Origin: Globisporangium splendens
Taxonomy: Eukaryota; Oomycota; Peronosporomycetes; Pythiales; Pythiaceae
DNA length: 64,000 bases
Assembly (NCBI GenBank): GCA_006386115.1
Contig: VFIW01000085.1
Location: forward strand, 143,078 to 207,077
Direction: 5' to 3'
In this document: in pieces, positions 1 to 9,274 of the stretch
How positions within the stretch are numbered: position 1 is the stretch's first letter
How the letters are laid out: every line of letters starts with the position of its first letter
The notes under the pieces: generated by a model
The model's database searches: none
The model's input: the letters and a program-made list of their open reading frames with translations, nothing else
What the model was told of the DNA's origin: nothing
Program-made: the position numbers and the translations under genes

Positions 1-1
1 C

Positions 2-820
2 AGCACATCCGTGGGGTTGCCCGACTACCGCGGTGACAACGGCATTCGCACCAAGGGCTTCGTTGAGAAACACAAGCGGCGCAAACTTGACTCGGCATCT
101 TTCGACAGTGAGAGTGGGAGACAAGTCGTGATCCCGGACTTTAACTCGCTCGTGCCGTCCAAGACCCACATGGCGCTCTACGAGCTGCACCGGCTGGGAT
201 ATTTAAAGCACCTGGTCTCGCAGAACGTCGACAATCTGCACTTGAAAAGTGGATTGCCGGCGTCGGCGCTGACCGAGGTGCACGGCAACGCGACGCAGGC
301 GAAATGCGAGACCTGTGAGAAGATCTACACGAAGGATTTCCCGTGGACGGGGCTCTGCGACGATCCAGCGTGCGTGAGCACCAAGCGGTCCATGGAGCAG
401 CGGCTCCGCGCGCGCACACGGCACGGCAACGGCCGTCTCAAGCGCAATGTGATCAGCTTCGACGAGCCACTGGACGACATCGACCACGCGATCGACGAGT
501 GCGAGGCCGCCGACGTGGCGCTCGTGCTCGGCACGTCGCTGCGTGTGGAGCCGTTTTCCGAGATGGCGGGCGAGTTTGCCGACGCGCTCGTGATTGTGAA
601 TCTGCAGCCGACGACGCAAAAACTGGACAAACGCGCCGAGACGTCGGGCGTGCGGTTCTTCGAGAAGTGCGACGTCGTGATGGAGAAGACGATGAAGTTC
701 CTCCTCGGCGAGCAGTACGAGATCCCCGCGTGGTCCGGCACGCACCCGACGTCGGTATTTATTCCCGAACATGAAGAGAAGAACCTCGTGAACGTCCTCG
801 CAGGGCGCTTGCTCTCCTAG
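2..820 (+). CDS. Sirtuin (SIRT6/7-like NAD-dependent deacylase), 5' end missing
   Basis: This is the C-terminal part of a Sir2-family NAD+-dependent protein deacylase; the gene begins before the window. The open frame starts inside the NAD-binding signature (STSVGLPDYRG). It continues with the QNVDNLH motif, the VHGN motif carrying the catalytic histidine, a zinc ribbon (CETC at about residues 100-103, then a second Cys pair in GLCDDPAC), and GTSLRVEP of the Rossmann fold. The long gap between the zinc-binding pairs and the aspartate/asparagine-rich motif resemble the nuclear SIRT6/SIRT7 branch more than SIRT1-3; that subgroup call is inference. The usual NxxxFGE motif reads NVISFDEPL. The frame ends at TAG 818-820, and no intron is visible in this part. 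It is expected to act on chromatin, although no localisation signal can be judged from the fragment. Confidence 0.9.
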   Translation, partial: STSVGLPDYRGDNGIRTKGFVEKHKRRKLDSASFDSESGRQVVIPDFNSLVPSKTHMALYELHRLGYLKHLVSQNVDNLHLKSGLPASALTEVHGNATQAKCETCEKIYTKDFPWTGLCDDPACVSTKRSMEQRLRARTRHGNGRLKRNVISFDEPLDDIDHAIDECEAADVALVLGTSLRVEPFSEMAGEFADALVIVNLQPTTQKLDKRAETSGVRFFEKCDVVMEKTMKFLLGEQYEIPAWSGTHPTSVFIPEHEEKNLVNVLAGRLLS

Positions 821-1180
821 CAGAAGGGCTATGGACGCAATATGGAAACAGAAAGGAGAAGCGAGACGATTCGTATGTACGTGTGGGATACATTGCGGAT
901 GGCATTTCTGGTGCGCTTATGCATTTTTTCTTGCTTAATGTCGTCATTTAACCTTTTGAAATGAAGGATCTTTGGTCTCTACAGAAGCCTGCGACTCGTG
1001 TGCGCTTTGAATGTGTTTTGGTGGCATTGGAGTGTGTGCATTTTCGTTGATATAGACAATATTCTGAGCGCTGGGGACGCGAAACGACGCGACCAGTTAG
1101 TTGCGACGGGTTGTGTGGCTGCCATTTTGCCTTCTAGTGCCTGCAAGAAAGCCGCACATACTTCACACAAAGTGGTCAAC
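821..1180. other. Intergenic spacer, sirtuin 3' / next gene 5'
   Basis: AT-richer than the flanking genes. The frame upstream of the proposed ATG at 1181 is open back to 998 but is Cys/Trp-rich and shows no protein-like pattern, so it is treated as 5' untranslated. No repeat or RNA gene was recognised. Confidence 0.4.
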
Positions 1181-2395
1181 ATGGTGCTCGAAGCCGATAG
1201 CGACGTTGACGTCTCAGCAATCGCGACGCGAGTGCTCGCAGACTTGGAGACGCTGTTCGACGATCACATCGTCACGGAGGAGAATGAGGACGAGCTAGAC
1301 GACCACAAGCGTGTCCTTCCTGGGATCAGCCTCGACGAACTCTCTGTGGCCGTGAATGCGTCGATCCATCGCCACCAGCCAAGAGCTGTTCTTCCTGAGA
1401 AATCCAATGCAGCGAAACCGGAGATCGAACGAGGCAGCGATAAAATAAAACGAAGTGAGGCTCTATTGGTAAATCGAGAACGTCCCATGATGCCGTTCGC
1501 CAATTATCAGGACATCCTGGAGCGAAAGACTCAGTGGTTCCATCGCAACGTGAAAGCGGACTTGCGCACGAGTGCACCTCGACGACGCAAGCCACTAGAA
1601 CCACGTTGCCAAGGAAGAACGCACTCGGACTCGTCGCTGTGCTCCGGTGGTAGCAAATCGAGTCGAGGCGAATCTTCTGAAGACAGCAATGACGAAAGTG
1701 ATGAGGACGGCGATGCAGAATGGACCTTAGAAGACGAGAACAATGCCCCATCGCCTCCCTCTTCTTTTGTCGCGAGACAGAGAGAAAACGCCAATGACAC
1801 TAATTTGACGAAAACACCAGTCGTTGTTCATCCTACGACACTGCTGCGAGCGGTAACAATTCGCGATGCGTTCACGCAGACGACGTTAAAATGCGACCAG
1901 AGCCAGCAATCACGTTCGAGATGCGCCTGAGCTTGCAGAAACCGCACCGCCACCAGTACCAAATAGTCTCTCGTCATTATCGTTGCGGTCGTTCGATTCG
2001 AGATCAATTGTCTTTGTATCCTCGTCCTCTTCTTCGGCGTCACAGTCATCGTCATCTAGGAGTACAGCGTCTTCAAAACGAAGTTACCGGAGTGAGAACA
2101 ACGCTGGGAGACAAGTGGATAGACGCTAACCAAGTCGAAACGAGCAAGATCAACCAATTCCATCGACCGAGGTACCAATTTCTGTCTTGCCATGCATGGA
2201 ATCGATGGCAAGCTGACCTCACTGTTACCATTTCCTTCTACTTCTTAGGCTGTGCTCTTCCGTCAAGCAACACCAGAAAAAAACGTGCAGCAAGCACAAC
2301 AAACTAAAGAAAACAATGAGCCGGCACCACGATCACAAACGAGTGGGCTGCTGCCAAAAACGTGGGAGTTGGATCTCTCGAATTTTAACTTGTGA
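1181..2395 (+). CDS. Hypothetical Ser/acidic-rich protein, spliced, unrecognised
   Basis: No family recognised. The first exon is open from ATG 1181 (an earlier in-frame start lies at 998) to a TGA at 1930. It is rich in acidic and serine runs (SSEDSNDESDEDGDAEW) and therefore probably disordered. Coding character then continues in a different frame, roughly 1905-2128 (Pro/Ser-rich, about 20 serines). It continues again after a good acceptor (cttcttag) in an exon 2249-2395 ending in KTWELDLSNFNL and a TGA. These pieces look like exons of one gene, but I could not close every phase: the best donor at about 2091 (gtgaga) gives a different frame from the most protein-like reading of the last exon. 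Either a weak donor is used or the gene carries a frameshift. Boundaries should be treated as provisional. Confidence 0.4.
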
Positions 2396-2517
2396 CGATG
2401 TCGACGACAAACAAAAGAAAACACTCTCAAGAACGACTCGTAATTTATGTAATTACTGTGTAAAAGGAATGAGAAATTGTGGAAGAAGCAAAGCAAAGCG
2501 CAAGTCGACTCTAACAC

Positions 2518-4586
2518 TCAATGCTTGTCGATGCGCACAAACTCGGTGAGCTTGGCTTCTTTTCCGCTTCGCATGGCCTCCACGGACGCTGGCAGCGTCT
2601 TGCCGTTGTAATCGCGCACGAGCACCGAGCTGATGCTACCGAGAAGCATCATAGTCGCCGTCACCGTGAGCAGCAGCGTGATATGCGGCGGTGGCCCCAC
2701 GAGGTACCCGTTGATGAACTGCGCGATCACCGACCCCGTGCGGCCACTTGCCGATAGCAAACCCATTCCAGTCGTGCGCACATCTGTCGGGAACGATTCG
2801 GCCGACATGAGGTCGATTGCGTTCCATCCTGACGTGCTGAACGCGTTGAACCCACTCGCGAGCAGCACGATCAGCACCGTCGTCGTCGTATCCACATCCT
2901 CGTCATCACCGGCGCTCACGTAGGCAAAGCCAGCGGCACACGCAGCCGAGAGCAGCATGGACATGGCCAAGATCTTGCGTCCGCCAAGCTTATCCATGAA
3001 GAAAGCACTACGATCACATTATCAGACACATAAGCAACCCCGACACGTGCAGAGCATGTCACAAACCAAAGACAATGGAAATAAGCGTTACCTGAGCAAA
3101 TTGCCCGGCAAATTGGCAGCAGCGTAGATGAACGCGTTTGCAAACGGATCTGAGAGGCCGATGCGCTTGAAGAGCACCGTGATCCACGTCGCGAGTCCGT
3201 ACGAACCAAAGCTCAGGCAAAACCACGACATGAGCAGCGAAATCGTCGTCGTGCGCAGGATCGGGTCAAAGAGCGATCGGTACGTGTCGGCCAACGTTTT
3301 CTCGGATGCTCCTCGGACCATACCATGATAGTCGCTTTCGATGCTCGTCGAGTAGGACGCATCTGGCGTCGCGCTTCCCTCAAACGGAGACAGGAGCCCA
3401 GTTGCTTCGTGCACAAACGCATTCTTGTCCTTGCCGCGTCCTTCTCCATTCCCATTGATGAGGTGGATATGGTTGACGATCGCTTCGGCGTCCGAAAACT
3501 GGCGGCGTCGTGCAAAGTACTGCGCGCTCTCGGGTACATACCGATACGTCAGATACCAGCACACAAACGCAGGCATCGACACAATCGCGGCGAAACTGCG
3601 CCACGAATAGTGCGAATCCGCATCGCCGAGCATGAACCACGCGAGGCCCGCGGTAAAAACCGAACCCTGTGAACCGTATACGTGAGAAAGTCAATATTTT
3701 GCAACACGCAGGTCAGAAAATATCATGCTGAGCATGAAGAAGAACATACCACCATCCAGTAGGATGCGACAATAGTCACGTAAAACCCGCGGCGGTTCAC
3801 TGGCACATGCTCGGAGCACAGCGTGAACATGGCAGGCACCGTGCCGCCAATACCTGCTCATGTCAAGCATTTTGTTAATGATTGTGAGCAAAGAACTTCG
3901 GTCCAGAAATGTCCAACAAACAGGAAGACGCACCAATGCCAGCACACGTACGGAACACGATGAGTGCGTAGATGTTGGGCGAGACGGACGAGAGCAGCGC
4001 GAAGAGCGCGTTCACGAGCAGCGAGTAGAGCAGACTCTTGCGGCGGCCGATCTGGTCGCTAAGCGCGCCAAAGCAGATGCCGCCCACAAACATGCCCGCA
4101 AAGATCGCAGCAGCCAGCACGCCTGTATAAAAACACACAAAACCGCGCAATTAAGACCGAGTCAACGAGTATCACACGACTATGCAGACAAGACGTACTC
4201 TGCTCGGCGCGAGTGAGCGTGCCTTCCTTGTCCTCGTAGACCGCCAGAATGTACCCAATGGACAGGATCTCGATCGCATCGGCTGCATTGCCTAGACCAA
4301 GGATGCTGCATACGAACACACACAGTACACATGAGCATCCTATGAGCCTTGTGTAGTACCAATTCACCATGGGAGCAAGACGCACAGCACTGTGCGCAAT
4401 TGGAAGTAGCCGTCCGTGGTCTCCTCAATGGCCTGTCAGCAATACGAAGAGAGAGAAAGAACACGCAAGACACACAGCGTCAGTTGTTAAACGCAGCAAC
4501 AGCACAGGAAGAGGAAGCTGCTGCGCGCGACACACCCGCTGCAGGCGCTCGGGACGCGTGGCGTCGATGTGCTTGCGCTCGCCCAT
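2518..4586 (-). CDS. SV2/SVOP-like major facilitator transporter, 7 exons
   Basis: A 12-helix MFS membrane transporter of the SV2/SVOP (organic cation/sugar-like) group, substrate unknown. Proposed exons on the minus strand: 4586-4536, 4432-4368, 4305-4199, 4122-3934, 3853-3750, 3666-3092, 3007-2518. All have GT-AG introns and the phases close to 526 residues. Visible hallmarks are an N-terminal DAIEILSIGY-like first helix, the loop 2/3 motif GALSDQIGRRKS, the matching second-half motif FFMDKLGGRKIL, a large cytosolic central loop with Gly/Asp/Ser, and ESFPTDVRTTGMG before the last helices, which is typical of SVOP-type proteins. The ATG at 4586 is the first in-frame methionine; the frame is open slightly further upstream only through a GTG. 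The short first exon (MGERKHID...) suggests a short cytosolic N terminus. It stands alone, with transposon sequence upstream. Confidence 0.85.
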
Positions 4587-5536
4587 CGGAGCCGATGAAC
4601 CCTGTGGAACAATGAGCACTGGTGCACCCGTTTCAAAGTGAAGTCATGTGGGCCACATAATTCGTACTTTATCGAATGAACGCAATGGCATATGACAAAA
4701 CGTGACTATTCAAGAAATTGCAACCGTGCCAATGAAATGACAATTGTAACGGGAATGCCCATTACACCGCGTACACGTGCGTTGAGGAAGTGCAGGTGAG
4801 AGGAAGGGCACAGCGGTAAGGCTGTGTCCAAAAGAAGGAAGGGAGCTTTGCGCGATAACGTGCAAAAAGAGTAGTGAATTGTGTGATGGGCCATAACCAG
4901 CCATTACATGAAGGTGGATCTGTCCCCAGATCTAGTGTGGCACACACTACCTTCAGCGTGCATTGTGGACACACAAATAACAAAGGGATTACAGTAATAC
5001 AGTCCCCACATGCACGTGTGACGTCATTCGATGACGTCACGAGTGTTCTCTGTGCTGATCAGTGCAGAATGTTGTTCTCATATACTAATCAGTACAGAGC
5101 AATGACATCCATGTACTAATCAAGTACTGAGCGATGGTTCCTGCTTGGGAAACTGGACTGGTGACGAGACCGACGTGACTCTGCCATCTCAAGTGAGTGG
5201 CAGGAGCCAATCGCTTCGCAGGGGATTTTCCACAGGACTTGAAGTTCAAGTTTCTAGAAGATCCCGTAGGTTCAACCTCAGTGTACCCAAGGTTTTATGT
5301 ATCAGATTCATAGGTTTTATTACGCATGTGTAGGTTTTATTTGTAAAACCTCTAGGAGCCCTTGAGGTTTACTTGCAAGTAGCGACAGGGACCATAACTA
5401 CATTTTAATCCAGTGGCAAATTTTCCTTCAAGCCCTCAAGTCATCCTTCCTCCCTCCAAGTCGGGAGAACCGCTTCCTCGTCCGCACAAGCGTGTGTGTC
5501 GTGTTTGAGGGGCTGTTGTGGACAGCGCCCTTTTAC
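4587..5536. other. Non-coding region upstream of the transporter, leading into LINE 5' sequence
   Basis: No convincing gene. It holds the motif aattcgtactttat at 4659-4672 (shared with three other places in the window), a short perfect palindrome at 5018-5040, three imperfect ctRatcaRtac repeats at about 5053-5125, and three copies of taggttttat between 5290 and 5345. The last 100-150 bases are probably the 5' untranslated region of the plus-strand LINE copy that follows; where that element begins cannot be fixed because the other copy is shorter at its 5' end. Confidence 0.4.
5018..5040. repeat. Perfect 10-bp inverted repeat, double CRE-like site
   Basis: gtgacgtcat, three bases (tcg), then atgacgtcac. 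Each arm contains the self-complementary octamer tgacgtca, the classical CREB/ATF (bZIP) binding core. Whether it regulates the transporter 430 bp away or belongs to an old transposon is unknown. Confidence 0.5.
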
Positions 5537-7014
5537 ATCAACCGAGCTACTCGCGCACTTCTCAATTTGCCGGCTACCCCACAAGTCGACTTGAGAAATA
5601 CCAAGCCAACCGCCGCCTCCACGCCGCCGCCTTCCTACCCTCAAGCTTCTTTCGCAATGGTCTCTCCCAAGAATCCAGCTTCGACCGTAGCTGCCAACCC
5701 AGCCAACGCCACTCGTCGCCCTGGATCCGGGAAAGAATCAAGTGAGAAGCCTGCCTCGTCTGCTCTTCCATCCTCCTCAACCCATGCTTCTGGCCAATCA
5801 GAGGCGCGGATTTGTGGAACGGGAGGGAACGGTTCCGTGTCGCAAGACTCTGAACCCACCCCAAGTTCAAGTTCAAAGAACGAAAATTTGGGATCTGGTT
5901 TTCAACCCAAGTTCAAGTTCAACTGCAAGTTCAACCCGTGAAAATTTGGGATCTGGGTACGAACTCATCCCAAGCTCAACTGCAAGATCAAGCCGACCGA
6001 AGCTGGGATCCAGTTCCGAATCCACACCAAATGCAAGTTCAACTTGCAAATATTTGGGAAGTGGGCTCGAAACTGGAGAACATTCCAGCTCTGACTCATC
6101 TTCGGAGGGACTTCCAGGATTGGATGAAGCGACCACCACGGGTGGTACTTCAACCGAGAATCCGCCTGACACCACCATTGACGACGGGGATGTCGTCATG
6201 GGGGAAGGAGGTACTGTGGAAGCGCCAGCCGAAGACACGCGGCCGACCATGGCCGACGTGATCATGCAACAAGAACACCTCCGACGCGACCGAGCTGCGG
6301 TCGAAGCAGCCCGCAAGCGCGTCGAGACCCCGAAGCCTCTTGCTGTGGACATCGAGGCGATTGAGCGCCAGTATGCTGCTGGTCATGACTGGTCGCTCAT
6401 CGCTTCGAGAATGGAACAAGCGCGACCCTACCAGCTGCCGAGAGCCAAGTACGACATGGTGATCGAGACTGGCAGAGCGCTCGCGAAGACTTCTGTCCAC
6501 AAGATATTGGCGTCGCTTGCCGGTCCGGAACACGGAAACAGCGCGCTCGAAGAGCTGTACAAGCAGTTCGAGATTGGCCAGATCTCCAAGATGCCGGGCG
6601 GCAACTTGCGCGTCAAGGTCAAGTCGAAAGAAGCCTGTGTGCGCTTGGAGCGCACCAAGGTGAATATCCTTGGAGGTGTCTTCACTTTCAAGGAGTTCGA
6701 CAGCCTTGGCGACAAGTACTACTTGGATATTGCCAATGTAGACTGCGACATGGACACGGACGTGATCCTACACCGACTCTTCCTTCTTGGATGCAAGCCG
6801 GTGTACGACACGTTCCGCGAAGTGAACTTGACGACGGGGATGACGTCCGCGACGTGGCGGGTGTACTTCCTGTCGAGGTCGTGTCCTCCCGCTCTGATCA
6901 TCAACAACTCGGTGTGTGATCAGCTGGTCTTCGACAACAAGCTCCATCCCGTCCACGGGAAGAATGCGCCGTTCAGTTCAGAGCGAATGCCGTTTGACTA
7001 TCGCTCACTTCATG
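5537..7014 (+). pseudogene. LINE ORF1 (gag-like), plus-strand truncated copy
   Basis: Non-LTR retrotransposon ORF1 covering the N-terminal two-thirds of the protein. The probable start is ATG 5657 (MVSPKNPAS). The reading frame shifts in the Ser/Thr-rich region around 5850-5940: the first frame stops at 5941, and the rest is open in another frame from 5742 to 7049. The conserved core (about 6240-7000) contains ERQYAAGHDWSLIASRMEQ and an RRM-like segment with VILHRLFLLGCKPVYDTF, as in the nucleic-acid-binding ORF1 proteins of LINEs. At 7014 the sequence switches abruptly into the opposite-strand copy, so the last residues before the stop at 7049 are chimeric. It is non-functional as it stands. 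Confidence 0.8.
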
Positions 7015-9121
7015 TGGTCGAGCGTCGGCTCAGCTACCTCGGCAAGTGAGGACGCCTTCGATGCCTTGCGAATCTTCGTGTGGTGCTTTTCCACGAAGAA
7101 CGCAGACTCTGTGGAGGTCTTGAGTGCTTCAGGGCGCTTCACTTCTGTGGGGAGGATCTGGTATCGGGGACCGAACTTCGCATCAGCACTCACATCCTTC
7201 GCTTCGAACGCAACTTCCATCGTCTGTAGCGCTTGGAAGTAGTTGGTCGTGGCGATGCCGTCGAGAGGTTGGGAAGGTTGATCCTTGACCATCAAATTGA
7301 AGAAGTCGATGCCATTTCGGGATCGCTTCTTCTTGTTTCTCACTGTGGTGAACCCATCACCATTCGTCAACAGAGCCGGCTTTGCTTGAGGCTTCGGACT
7401 CCCTGGAGGCGTGATCGGACCGGTCGAGTTCTTCAGCGTCTCCAGCGACACCAATGAGTTGCTTCGTGGCTTTGCCAGCGTTGTCACCACTGCTGCTTGG
7501 CCATGCTGAGCTCTGAGCGTGAGCTGCACTTCCTTCTTCTTGCCTGCGTCGATCGATCTCTGCAGGGACGAGCTGAAAGTCTTCGCTGTCGCAGCTTGTG
7601 CGTAGGTCCTTGGTTGTTGTGGATGATTCTGCGTCGCAGCAGGGGTGTTGTCGGGTGGTGGTGGGAACACGTCACCCGGAACACCAAGCTCGAGCGCATG
7701 CAGTGAGCGATAGCCAAACGGCATTCGCTCTGAACTGAACGGCGCATTCTTCCCGTGGACGGGATGGAGCTTGTTGTCGAAGACCAGCTGATCACACACC
7801 GAGTTGTTGATGATCAGAGCGGGAGGACACGACCTCGACAGGAAGTACACCCGCCACGTCGCGGACGTCATCCCCGTCGTCAAGTTCACTTCATGGAACG
7901 TGTCGTACACCGGCTTGCATCCAAGAAGGAAGAGTCGGTGCAGGATCACGTCCGTGTCCATGTCGCAGTCTACATTGGCAATATCCATGTAGTACTTGTC
8001 GCCAAGGCTGTCGAACTCCTTGAAAGTGAAGACACCTCCAAGGATATTCACCTTGGTGCGCTCCAAGCGCACACAGGCTTCTTTCGACTTGACCTTGACG
8101 CGCAAGTTGCCGCCCGGCAACTTGGAGATCTGGCCGATCTCGAATTGCTTGTACAGCTCTTCGAGCGCGCTGTTTCCGTGTTCCGGACCGGCAAGCGACG
8201 CCAATATCTTGTGGACAGAAGTCTTCGCGAGCGCTCTGCCAGTCTCGATCACCATGTCGTACTTGGCTCTCGGCAGCTGGTAGGGTCGCGCTTGTTCCAT
8301 TCTCGAAGCGATGAGCGACCAGTCGTGACCAGCAGCATACTGGCGCTCAATCGCCTCGATGTCCACAGCAAGAGGCTTCGGGGTCTCGACGCGCTTGCGG
8401 GCTGATTCGACCGCAGCTCGGTCGCGTCGGAGGTGTTCTTGTTGCATGATCACGTCGGCCATGGTCGGACGCGTGTCTTCGGCTGGCGCTTCCACAGTAC
8501 CCCCTTCCCCCCATGACGACATCCCCGTCGTCAGTGGTGGTGTCAGGCGGATTCTCGGTTGAAGTACCACCCGTGGCGGTCGCTTCATCCAATCCTCGAA
8601 GTCCCTCCGAAGATGGGTCGGAGCTGGAATGTTCTCCAGTTTCGAGCCCACTTCCCAAATATTTGCAAGTTGAACTTGCATGTGGTGTGGGTTCGGAACT
8701 GGATCCCAGCTTCGGTCGGCTTGATCTTGCAGTCGAACTTGGGGTGGGTTCACACCCAGATCCCAAATTTTTGTTCCTTGAACTTGAAGTTGAACTTCGG
8801 GTGAGTTCACAGTCTGGCAACACGGAACTGTTCCCTTCCGTTCCGCAAATCCGCGCTTCTGGTTGGTCAGGAGCATGGGTTGAGGAGGATGGGCGGGCGG
8901 ACGAGGCAGACTTCTCGCTGGATTCCTTCCCGGATCCAGGGCGACGAATGGCGTTGGCTGGGTTGGCAGCTGCGGCCGAGGCTGGATTCTTGGGAGAGAC
9001 CATTGTGAAAGAAGCTTGAGAGTGGGAAGACGGCGAGAGGCGGCGGCGGTTGGCTTGGTATTTCTCAAGTCGACTTGTGGGGTAGCCGGCAAATTGAGAA
9101 GTGCGCGAGTAGCTCAGTTGA
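7015..9121 (-). pseudogene. LINE ORF1 (gag-like), minus-strand copy with one frameshift
   Basis: A longer copy of the same ORF1 read on the minus strand. The natural start matches MVSPKNPAS at about 9003, but one extra G in a G-run near 8510 shifts the frame. The N-terminal part is therefore open from 9003 to 8347, while the conserved part is open from 9092 to 7005 in the other frame. After the RRM-like core it has a Pro-rich linker, GVPGDVFPPPPDN, a Gln/Ala segment (AQAATAKTFSSS) and a basic patch RNKKKRSRNG. The 3' end is cut at about 7015, where the plus-strand copy begins. No ORF2 follows, so this copy is dead. Its 5' end (about 9121) abuts the 3' end of the next LINE. Confidence 0.8.
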
Positions 9122-9274
9122 AAGTTGTCTATATTACTAGAATTAGACGGAGTGACTACTCAATCTTCATAGCTACATGTAGATACTACTACTTTTCGAA
9201 TAAATATACTCTACACTTGATAAGGTACAGGATCTTGCGAGTTGCGTTCTAGCCAAAGATCTTCTGACTAGAGA

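Larger units (their letters stand above)
5537..9121. repeat. Large inverted repeat made by two LINE ORF1 copies
   Basis: The arm 5537-7014 (plus) is the reverse complement, at high identity, of 7697-9121. The arms are about 1.45 kb, separated by roughly 680 bp that belong to the minus-strand copy. Homology starts at the sequence caaccgagctactcgcgcac (plus) and ends at gctatcgctcactKcatg. Differences are scattered substitutions and small indels, so the two copies are separate insertions or an old duplication rather than a fresh inversion duplicate. Confidence 0.8.

Noticed and set aside
4900..5400. Possible solo LTR
   Set aside because: Short direct and inverted repeats are present, but no paired copy, no target-site duplication and no clear TG...CA ends.
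9100..9175. tRNA-like start (gagtagctcagttg) near 9109
   Set aside because: It is the reverse complement of the conserved LINE 5' sequence (also at about 5540); no cloverleaf or matching T-arm follows.
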